Origin: Fidelibacterota bacterium
GTDB lineage: Bacteria; Fidelibacterota; Fidelibacteria; Fidelibacterales; Fidelibacteraceae
NCBI GenBank assembly: GCA_016937825.1
Contig: JAFGVT010000131.1
Location: forward strand, 1-5,083
Length of the DNA stretch: 5,083 nucleotides
Direction of reading: 5' to 3'
The notes under the pieces: model-generated
What the model saw: the letters and a program-made list of their open reading frames with translations, nothing else
What the model was told of the DNA's origin: nothing
Databases searched by the model: none
Shown: positions 1 to 5,083 of the stretch, in pieces
Layout: every line of letters begins with the position of its first letter
Position numbering within the stretch: the first letter of the stretch is position 1
Program-made: the position numbers and the translations under genes

Positions 1-1502
1 GTGCTAATGATATTTCCGCTGCAAAAACAATTGCTGACAGTCGAAGATTCAATATTACCCGCCAAACCTCCAATTTCACCATCTCCGCAAAAATCCAGGT
101 TAGTGACGTTCAGGTTTTTCAGTGCAGCATCGCTGACAGCGCCGAAAACACCGATGAAATCACTTGTACGTTCGATATATAGGTTATTGATCGTAAATCC
201 TTTACCATCGTAATTTCCTGTAAATTCGTCGTAATGTTCCCCGATCGGCAGAAAGCCCCGGGGGATTGCGGCAGTCCGGATGGCGTCAATATCGGCGGTC
301 TGTATGTAATGCTTGTCCCAGTGATCCGGATTTTCTGCGATCCAGCAGAGTTCTTCCAGGTCGCCGATCTGGAAAGGATCCTGCGCCGATCCGCTGCCCG
401 CAGGAGCTTTTGCCTGCGGCGGATCGTTGAGATGTTTCAAGTATGGATATCCTTCATTGCCTATTCCGTCCATATCCCAGGAATGGACAAAGTTCCATCC
501 CGCATCCGTATAGGTGGACGGTGTTTTCATTTCCGCCGTACTGAGGCCAAGGCCTCCCGCCGAGCTGTCCAGACCGGAAGTCTCGGTATCCCAGAAGCAT
601 CCCCAAAGGGTGCAATTTGAATATCCGTCATATCCGATCAACCCCCCGGGTTGCACGTTGCCGCTGACACTTCCCCTGGCGTAACTGTTCCGGATCACGG
701 AAGCATTGCAGCTGCCGATCAGACCTCCCGCATACTTTTCTCCGCTGACGGATGCGCTGCTGAAAGAATTACTGATTAAACCATCATGACAGGAACCGAT
801 AAGTCCTCCAAAGTATCGGTTATACCGTATAGAGGTACCGAATTGACGAAAATATATCGTGCCGCCGCTGCTGCAATGAGAGATTATTGCGTATGAAGAT
901 TTTCCTGCAATACCTCCGACATTCTCTTCTCCGCCGACATTTCCCGAAAAACTGCTGTTGCAGACGATGGTTTCACCAAATGCTGAATTTATTTCGCCGA
1001 TCAGTCCGCCGACATCACTTAGTCCTTTTACGGATCCTGAAGCATGGCAGTTGCTGATCGTGCATCTGCTGTCACAGTAAGCGATCAGTGCACCAACATC
1101 ATAACTGCCCCGGATGTCTGCGTTCGTAAGCGTCACGTTACGAATGACGGCACTCTCCACCTTCCCGAAGAAACCCGAATATCCCCCGGTCGTATTATTA
1201 AAATAAAGGTCACGGATCACAAAACCGTTTCCGTTAAAAGATCCGGTAAATTTATTGTTATAGTCTTTTCCGATAGGTGTCCATCCATAGGTACCGGTCG
1301 GCGACGCATCGATATCGCAGGTTTGGGAGTAATGGTAACTTAAACGCCCCTCGGCGATCCAGTACAGATTGCCCAGCGATGAGATCTCATAGGGATTGCC
1401 GGCGCTGCCGTCGCCCGCCGAAGGGGCAATGGCTGTCTGAGCATGAAGAAAAGACGAGGAAAACAGTAAAATAACTGAGAGCGTCAGCCCCGCTATTTTC
1501 AT
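1..1502 (-). CDS. Secreted GLUG-repeat protein, 3' end outside window (partial)
   Basis: The minus strand reads open without a stop from an ATG at 1502 to the window edge: 500 complete codons, C-terminus missing. Residues 1-21 are a signal peptide (MKIAGLTLSVILLF core, likely cut after LHA before QT), so the protein is exported. Residues about 26-363 form one large module: an entry segment (NPYEISSLGNLYWIAEG, then FTGSFNGNGFVIRDLYF), a run of GLUG-type repeats (GGLIG-like cores near 137, 165, 196, 232, 259 and 286, each followed by a Cys/Ser-rich strand and often G-V-S-G), and a closing segment (FWDTETSG, then AGWNF and GYPYL). From about 366 the whole module starts again (DPFQIGDLEELCWIAE, FTGNYDGKGFTINNLY, IGGLAG). 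Such repeats are known in bacterial surface proteins and IgA-peptidase-like proteins and probably fold as a beta-helix; a binding or adhesive role is inference. No catalytic motif is visible. Whether it ends in a T9SS sorting domain cannot be seen. The gene looks more AT-rich than its neighbours. Confidence 0.9.
   Translation of the reverse strand, partial: MKIAGLTLSVILLFSSSFLHAQTAIAPSAGDGSAGNPYEISSLGNLYWIAEGRLSYHYSQTCDIDASPTGTYGWTPIGKDYNNKFTGSFNGNGFVIRDLYFNNTTGGYSGFFGKVESAVIRNVTLTNADIRGSYDVGALIAYCDSRCTISNCHASGSVKGLSDVGGLIGEINSAFGETIVCNSSFSGNVGGEENVGGIAGKSSYAIISHCSSGGTIYFRQFGTSIRYNRYFGGLIGSCHDGLISNSFSSASVSGEKYAGGLIGSCNASVIRNSYARGSVSGNVQPGGLIGYDGYSNCTLWGCFWDTETSGLDSSAGGLGLSTAEMKTPSTYTDAGWNFVHSWDMDGIGNEGYPYLKHLNDPPQAKAPAGSGSAQDPFQIGDLEELCWIAENPDHWDKHYIQTADIDAIRTAAIPRGFLPIGEHYDEFTGNYDGKGFTINNLYIERTSDFIGVFGAVSDAALKNLNVTNLDFCGDGEIGGLAGNIESSTVSNCFCSGNIIS
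633..1094 (-). repeat. Array of GLUG-type protein repeats (within the partial CDS)
   Basis: Residues about 137-290 of the GLUG protein contain six successive cores reading GALI, GGLIGE, GGIAG, GGLIGS, GGLIGS and GGLIGY, separated by irregular spacers of roughly 27-36 residues. Each unit has the pattern glycine-rich turn, short strand with I/V-S/R-N or H-C/S, then S-x-G-x-V-x-G. The repeat is clear in protein but has diverged strongly at the DNA level, so it is an old repeat rather than a recent tandem amplification. A seventh core (GGLAG, residues 478-482) belongs to the second large module. Confidence 0.8.
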
Positions 1503-1508
1503 ATTATA

Positions 1509-1514
1509 CCTCCT
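1509..1514 (-). promoter_or_regulatory. Strong Shine-Dalgarno site of the GLUG gene
   Basis: On the minus strand AGGAGG stands six bases (TATAAT) before the ATG at 1502. It is a full match to the anti-Shine-Dalgarno core at good spacing and fixes the start codon. The TATAAT between it and the ATG resembles a -10 box by chance; transcription could not start there and still include this ribosome binding site. Confidence 0.85.
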
Positions 1515-1730
1515 GGAAATGAACGTTTTGATAAATATCCCGGACTCGGAATGCATTTTTTATATCCTGGGCTTCGATAAAGTAAAACGCTTGAATGATC
1601 CGTTTACCGCTGATGGAAACATCGTTAATTTATTCATGACAATTTAACAAGATCTTTAAGTAAAAAAAAAGAAATATTGCTTAGGGACGGTGTTTGGGAA
1701 CTACGGGGATCCGGATTGTGAATTCGAGGG

Positions 1731-1763
1731 AAAATTAAAACAGCACGATCTTACCCGTGCTGT
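1731..1763 (-). terminator. Rho-independent terminator of murQ
   Basis: An 8-bp perfect stem (ACAGCACG at 1740-1747 pairing with CGTGCTGT at 1756-1763) closes an 8-base loop. On the minus strand it is followed at once by TTTTAATTT. It lies about 28 bases past the murQ stop codon, in the right orientation to end the murQ transcript before the GLUG gene, so these two same-strand genes are probably transcribed separately. On the plus strand no T-run follows, so it is not bidirectional. Confidence 0.78.
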
Positions 1764-1790
1764 GTGAAACTATGTGAAGTCTTCCGATAA

Positions 1791-2705
1791 TTATAAGTTG
1801 AGGGTTTTCCCTTCCTCGTCCAGTACGCTCCGCAGGGCGCCGTCATGAACGGCCAGCCGTTTGCGTGCGCTCTCGGCGTTGATGCCCAGCAGGACCATGA
1901 CGAGGGAGGTTTTGACGCTCCCGCCGGCCTGGATAAGGGTTTTCATGGCGCGGTCGTAATCGATGCCGGTGCAATGCCGGATGATGCGCGCACCGCGATC
2001 CCAGAGTTTTTTATTCGTCGTCATCAGGTCAACCATGAGGTTGCCGTAAGTTTTGTTCAGCTTGATCATGGCGGTCGTGGTGATCATGTTCAGGATCAGC
2101 TTGGTCGCCGTGCCGGCCTTCATCCGGGTGGAGCCGGTCACGATCTCGGGGCCGACCACGGCCTTGATCAGGATGTCGATATCTTCCGTTTTCTCGAATT
2201 CATTGCAGACGAGGAGTCCGGTCGTCGCGCCGATCTCTTTGGCCCGTTTCAGGGCGGCATGGACATAGGCGGCCATCCCGCTGGTCGTGATGCCCAGCAG
2301 GCAGTCCTTTTCGGTGATCCCGCGTTCGTCCACGACCTTGTAGCCGGCGTCGAAATCGTCCTCGGCGCCTTCAACGGCCGTGACCAGCGCGGACAATCCG
2401 CCGCACATGATGCCCTGAACAAGATCGTAAGGGGCGGAGTAGGTCGGGGGGATCTCGGAAGCATCCAGCACGCCCAGGCGGCCGCTGGTGCCGGCGCCGA
2501 CGTAAAACAGATGTCCGCCGCGTTTCATGGAAGCCACAACGGCGTCAACGAATTTCCCGACCTGCGGAATGGTCTTTTCTACAACCGCCGGGACCGTTTT
2601 GTCTTCATTGTTCATGGTAACGAGGATCTCGGCCGTGCTCATCTGGTCGATGTACTTGCTTGCCTGGTTCTGTTGTTCGGTTGCCTTGTCGCTGATCTGA
2701 GCCAT
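1791..2705 (-). CDS. murQ: N-acetylmuramic acid 6-phosphate etherase (MurQ)
   Basis: A cytoplasmic lyase-type etherase that converts MurNAc-6-phosphate to GlcNAc-6-phosphate and D-lactate in recycling or uptake of cell-wall muropeptides. The 304-residue product has the family's usual length and a SIS sugar-phosphate fold. Numbering from the chosen ATG: TEQQN near the N-terminus, NNEDKTV, the phosphate-binding GAGTSGR (70-76), DASEIPPT with catalytic Glu84, and VEGAED with catalytic Glu115 (equivalent to Glu83 and Glu114 of the E. coli enzyme, with the same 31-residue spacing). GPEIVTGSTRMKAGTATK and NLMVDLMTTN follow. An odd point is GITTSGMAAYV (138-148), where MurQ proteins usually read ASGRTPYV. 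The start at ATG 2705 is preferred to an in-frame GTG at 2726 because AAGGGA lies just before the ATG and nothing like it precedes the GTG. No murP, anmK or other recycling gene is seen beside it. The gene ends in TAA and is followed by its own terminator. Confidence 0.96.
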   Translation of the reverse strand: MAQISDKATEQQNQASKYIDQMSTAEILVTMNNEDKTVPAVVEKTIPQVGKFVDAVVASMKRGGHLFYVGAGTSGRLGVLDASEIPPTYSAPYDLVQGIMCGGLSALVTAVEGAEDDFDAGYKVVDERGITEKDCLLGITTSGMAAYVHAALKRAKEIGATTGLLVCNEFEKTEDIDILIKAVVGPEIVTGSTRMKAGTATKLILNMITTTAMIKLNKTYGNLMVDLMTTNKKLWDRGARIIRHCTGIDYDRAMKTLIQAGGSVKTSLVMVLLGINAESARKRLAVHDGALRSVLDEEGKTLNL

Positions 2706-2709
2706 GTTT

Positions 2710-2715
2710 TCCCTT
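2710..2715 (-). promoter_or_regulatory. Ribosome binding site deciding the murQ start
   Basis: The minus strand reads AAGGGA followed by AAAC and ATG. This moderate Shine-Dalgarno match, four bases from the ATG at 2705, supports that start over the in-frame GTG at 2726, which has only AT-rich sequence with no purine-rich GG before it. Confidence 0.55.
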
Positions 2716-2740
2716 TTTTTATCCACAAAAATCGCTTATT

Positions 2741-2769
2741 ATTTTACTATAAATACTGCATGTTTCCAA
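2741..2769 (-). promoter_or_regulatory. murQ: Candidate sigma70-type promoter for murQ
   Basis: On the minus strand TTGGAA (2764-2769) and TAAAAT (2741-2746) are separated by exactly 17 bases; they match the -35 and -10 consensus at four and five of six positions. The start of transcription would fall near 2734, giving a leader of about 28 bases that still contains the AAGGGA site. The region is AT-rich, so chance matches are likely, and if the organism uses a Bacteroidetes-type sigma factor this consensus may not apply. Confidence 0.3.
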
Positions 2770-4419
2770 ATGAATAAAATGAAACAAAAACATCACCTTA
2801 TCTTCCTTTTGATCTTATGCCTTGCCGGCTCGCGGGCGGTCGCGGACCTGCCGGCCCGCTTCGATCTTAGGCATGCCGGTGAAAATAATTATGTGACCAC
2901 CGTCAAATCCCAACAGGGCGGGACCTGCTGGGCGCACGGCACCCTGGCCGCCATGGAAAGCAATTTGCTGCGCACGGGTACCTGGATCCGGGAGCCGGAG
3001 TTAAGCGAACCCAACCTCGCCGAATACCATCTCGACTGGTGGAACGGGTTCAATTTGTTTTATAACGAGGATCTCGGCTATCTTCCGGGAGAAGGTCTTG
3101 CCGTCCATATGGGCGGAGACTACCGTGTCGCCGCCGCCTATCTGTCCCGGGGGGACGGGGCGGTCCGGGACGAGGACGGGCAGTCATATAAAGATCCGCC
3201 GGCCCGCCGCGACAGTTCGTACCAATATTTCTATCCCCGCGATATCGAGTGGTACAGGCTTAAACGGGATCTGTCCAATATCGCGTTCATCAAGAACCAG
3301 CTGATGACCCATGGAGCATTGGCGACCTGCATGTATGCGAACAATCTGTTCCTGGACGATTCCACGAACGGGAGCTTCTATCAGCCGCCCTCGGATCCCA
3401 ACGAACCGAACCATTCCATTGCCATCGTCGGATGGGACGATACCCTCCGGACTGCGGCGCCGTCTCCCGGGGCCTGGCTGTGCAAGAACAGCTGGGGTGC
3501 TTCCTGGGGAAGCGCGTGGGGCGGGAACGGCTACTTCTGGATCTCCTATTACGACAAGCATGCCGGAAGAAATCCCGAAATGGGATGTGTGTCCTTTCAG
3601 CATGTTGAGCCGATGCGCTATGACGGCATCTATTATCATGACTATCACGGCTGGCGCGACACCCTTGATGTTCGTGAAGCCGTGAATATTTTTGTCGCGG
3701 AAGCACGGGACACCCTGGTCGCGGTCAGTTTTTATACCGCGGCGGATTCGGTGAACTATAGCGTGAAAGTCTTTCGCACGCGAACGGCGCTCGGGAACGA
3801 TTCTCCGGTCCTCACCCAAGGCGGGATGATCGCATGTGCGGGGTTCCATACGCTGGACCTGGAGATCAGACCGGTGCTGATGTCGGGAGATTCATTTTTT
3901 GTCTGTCTTGATCTCGACAGGGGCGGACAGGCCTATGACCGGACCTCGGTAGTGCCGGTGCTGCTGGATGTTCCGCAGGTCTATTCGATGAAGGCGGAAG
4001 CAACCACGGTTCCTTCGCGCGCGGAAAAAAATGAAAGCCTGTTCAGGTCCGGCGGCGAGTGGATCGATCTGCAGACGGTGAATGCAAGCGCAAATTTCTG
4101 CATCAAGGCGCTGGTGAAAAAAAGCCGGTACTCAAGCCAGACGCCGGCCCCGGAAAGCTCGGGATTGATCGGAACCTACCCCAATCCGGCCGGAGGGAGG
4201 ATCACGATCGATTTTCAGCTGGTTTCCGAAGCGCGGGTCGAGATACGCCTGACGGATCTGGCCGGCCGGACCGTTGCCGTGTGCGCGAACGAGACGTTCC
4301 CGGCGGGTTATCATTGGATAAACTGGGATGTTTCCGGCTTGTCTGCAGGATTATATCTTTGTATTTTAAGCTGTGACGGACAACTGACCGATACCCGAAA
4401 GATGCTCGTGCTGAAATGA
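2770..4419 (+). CDS. Secreted C1 (papain-family) cysteine peptidase with lectin-like module and T9SS sorting domain
   Basis: Predicted extracellular protease of 549 residues. Residues 1-25 are a signal peptide (MNKMKQKHH, then a LIFLLILCLAG core, cut after AVA before DLP). The papain domain spans about 26-273: LPARFDLR mature start, VKSQQGGTCWAH with nucleophile Cys53 and oxyanion Gln48 or Gln49, NHSIAIVGWDD with His215, and CKNSWGASWG with Asn240, so the triad is complete. Residues about 280-450 resemble the lectin-like domain found after C1 domains in some bacteria and archaea (RYDGIYYHDYHGW, then AVSFYTAADSVNYSVKVF). After a Ser/Pro linker, residues about 465-549 form a type IX secretion C-terminal sorting domain (YPNP at 470-473, LTDLAGRTV, GYHWINWDVSGLSAGLY, final KMLVLK). 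The protein should cross the inner membrane by Sec and the outer membrane by the T9SS. Start: ATG 2770 or ATG 2779 both leave a good signal peptide and neither has a Shine-Dalgarno site; an in-frame ATG at 2704 is unlikely because it adds an odd N-terminus and meets the murQ start. Its stop overlaps the next gene by ATGA. Confidence 0.92.
   Translation: MNKMKQKHHLIFLLILCLAGSRAVADLPARFDLRHAGENNYVTTVKSQQGGTCWAHGTLAAMESNLLRTGTWIREPELSEPNLAEYHLDWWNGFNLFYNEDLGYLPGEGLAVHMGGDYRVAAAYLSRGDGAVRDEDGQSYKDPPARRDSSYQYFYPRDIEWYRLKRDLSNIAFIKNQLMTHGALATCMYANNLFLDDSTNGSFYQPPSDPNEPNHSIAIVGWDDTLRTAAPSPGAWLCKNSWGASWGSAWGGNGYFWISYYDKHAGRNPEMGCVSFQHVEPMRYDGIYYHDYHGWRDTLDVREAVNIFVAEARDTLVAVSFYTAADSVNYSVKVFRTRTALGNDSPVLTQGGMIACAGFHTLDLEIRPVLMSGDSFFVCLDLDRGGQAYDRTSVVPVLLDVPQVYSMKAEATTVPSRAEKNESLFRSGGEWIDLQTVNASANFCIKALVKKSRYSSQTPAPESSGLIGTYPNPAGGRITIDFQLVSEARVEIRLTDLAGRTVAVCANETFPAGYHWINWDVSGLSAGLYLCILSCDGQLTDTRKMLVLK
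4162..4416 (+). other. T9SS (Por) C-terminal sorting domain coding segment
   Basis: The last 85 residues of the C1 peptidase carry the hallmarks of the type A T9SS sorting domain: YPNPAGGRITIDF, a beta-rich stretch with VEIRLTDLAGRTV, G-Y-H-x-I-N-W-D, LSAGLYLCIL, and an end in K-M-L-V-L-K. In known T9SS bacteria this domain directs outer-membrane translocation and is removed by the PorU sortase, with the cargo attached to A-LPS or released. It is the strongest taxonomic clue in the window, since this secretion system is largely confined to the FCB superphylum and related candidate phyla. Confidence 0.88.
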
Positions 4420-5083
4420 TCAGAACACTTATTAAAATTACGGTCTTGTTTACCTTGCTCGCCGGGCTGTATGCGGGCACCTATGAATACGAATATCACC
4501 TTCCGGCGCCGCGTATCGAACAGGTCCGGGGCTATTCGGTCCTGGATATCGAAGGATGCGCTCAGTCGGGAATTCCCGGCGAACCGCTCTTGCCGAAACA
4601 GCCCGTAACGATCCTTCTGCCGCCCGGAGAAACGCTTCGCTCCGTCGAGATCGTAAAAGAAAAACTCGTCCGCTACCCCCTGATGCTTCCCCTGCTTCCG
4701 GCACAGGCGGACCGCCCCTATTCGGAAAGAAAGGCTGCACAGGGGTTTGTGAAAAATGAGGCGGTGTACGGCAGTGTGAAGTATCAGCGCGAAACGATCC
4801 GGACCAAAGTGGAATGGTTCCGCGGCGCCGGCGTGCTCAGCGGCGCGATCGACCCGGCGGAGTATTATCCCCTGTCGGGCAATGTCGATGTCGCGCAAAA
4901 GCTGATCCTGCGCGTGATTACGGAACCGAAGACCGGCGCCGCCCCGGGAATGCCGCAGCGGCTTGATCTGCTGGCAGGCGTCCTGCAAAACCCCGAAATG
5001 CTCGGCAGCTATCCCGCCCCTTCCGAAGATCCCCGGGAGCGGCTGCTGATCGTCACGTCCAATGCCTTTGCCGCCGCCTTTGA
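4416..5083 (+). CDS. C25 (gingipain-like) peptidase precursor, 5' part only (partial)
   Basis: Open from ATG 4416 to the right edge: 222 complete codons, C-terminus missing. Residues 1-20 are a signal peptide (MIRTLIKITVLFTLLAGLYA). Residues about 23-205 fit the C25 propeptide: SGIPGEPLLPKQPVTILLPPGE (52-72) has the conserved G-x-P-G-x-P-x-L-P and L-P-P-G pattern, followed by alternating beta-strand sequence (KLILRVITEP). At about 208-216 RERLLIVTSNAF matches the usual first strand of the C25 catalytic domain (LLIVT then N/D-x-F). The catalytic His and Cys lie beyond the window, so activity cannot be judged. The start codon overlaps the C1 peptidase stop (ATGA), with no clear Shine-Dalgarno site, which suggests translational coupling and one operon. 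In known families this propeptide keeps the protease inactive until export; PorU, the T9SS sortase, is itself a C25 member, so the full protein could be a secreted protease or a sortase-like enzyme. The first reading is favoured because of the co-transcribed protease. Confidence 0.78.
   Translation, partial: MIRTLIKITVLFTLLAGLYAGTYEYEYHLPAPRIEQVRGYSVLDIEGCAQSGIPGEPLLPKQPVTILLPPGETLRSVEIVKEKLVRYPLMLPLLPAQADRPYSERKAAQGFVKNEAVYGSVKYQRETIRTKVEWFRGAGVLSGAIDPAEYYPLSGNVDVAQKLILRVITEPKTGAAPGMPQRLDLLAGVLQNPEMLGSYPAPSEDPRERLLIVTSNAFAAAF

Noticed and set aside
633..1094. Tandem DNA repeat or CRISPR-like array
   Set aside because: The periodic signal is at the protein level only; the DNA of successive units differs at many positions and the spacing is irregular and coding.
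234..1343. Plus-strand open frames at 234-620 and 1044-1343
   Set aside because: They lie inside the minus-strand GLUG gene, which shows a signal peptide, ribosome binding site and repeats. The plus-strand translations show no family features.
1622..1650. Possible promoter for the GLUG gene (TTGTTA at 1645-1650, minus strand)
   Set aside because: The sequence 17 bases downstream (TAACGA) is a poor -10 match. A Bacteroidetes-type TAnnTTTG box was also not found at a convincing position.
1601..1670. Short palindrome AAGATCTT, a nine-base A-run and a weak GTTTACC/GGAAAC hairpin upstream of the GLUG gene
   Set aside because: All are short and expected by chance in AT-rich spacer; none has a context that suggests an operator, attachment site or small RNA.
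2704..2769. Upstream in-frame start (ATG 2704) for the C1 peptidase
   Set aside because: It would add 22 residues before a complete signal peptide and would place the start codon on top of the murQ start. No ribosome binding site supports it.
1845..2777. A 310-codon open frame on the plus strand opposite murQ
   Set aside because: It is almost fully antisense to a well-supported murQ. Its translation is low-complexity (rich in G, D, H, A) with no recognisable motif or signal, as expected from the reverse frame of a GC-rich gene.
3184..4988. Minus-strand open frames at 3184-3849 and 4311-4988
   Set aside because: They are antisense to the C1 and C25 peptidase genes and have no ribosome binding site or family motif. 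The sense frames explain the sequence.

Overview
The window carries four protein-coding genes and no RNA gene, insertion sequence or CRISPR array. From left to right: (1) the 5' part of a minus-strand gene (about 1-1502, running off the left edge) for a secreted protein built of GLUG-type repeats; (2) murQ, minus strand (1791-2705), N-acetylmuramic acid 6-phosphate etherase, followed by a clear intrinsic terminator; (3) a plus-strand gene (2770-4419) for a secreted papain-family (C1) cysteine peptidase with a lectin-like module and a type IX secretion (T9SS / Por) C-terminal sorting domain; (4) the 5' part of a plus-strand gene (4416-5083, running off the right edge) that looks like a C25 (gingipain-family) cysteine peptidase precursor, overlapping gene 3 by ATGA.

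The T9SS sorting domain, the C25-type propeptide and the GLUG-repeat protein together point to the Fibrobacteres-Chlorobi-Bacteroidetes (FCB) superphylum or a related candidate phylum. The GLUG gene has a strong AGGAGG ribosome binding site, and the coding sequence of murQ and the proteases is rather GC-rich. Both argue mildly for a non-classical lineage (for example a Cloacimonadota-like or neighbouring candidate phylum) rather than a typical Bacteroides. The sequence alone does not allow a firmer assignment.

murQ and the protease pair are divergently arranged around a 64-base gap (2706-2769). The two proteases form a translationally coupled pair: both have signal peptides, and at least the first should be exported across the outer membrane by the T9SS and attached to the surface or released. 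The GLUG protein is also exported and may be a surface adhesin-like or carbohydrate-facing protein; its own C-terminus lies outside the window. murQ is a cytoplasmic housekeeping or recycling enzyme with no evident functional link to its neighbours.

The 288-base gap between murQ and the GLUG gene (1503-1790) holds the murQ terminator at 1731-1763 and the GLUG ribosome binding site at 1509-1514. I see no convincing promoter in the rest of it, although it is AT-rich and a promoter for the GLUG gene should lie there. I did not find a clearly novel system. The most notable item is the coupling of two unrelated-fold secreted cysteine proteases in one transcription unit.
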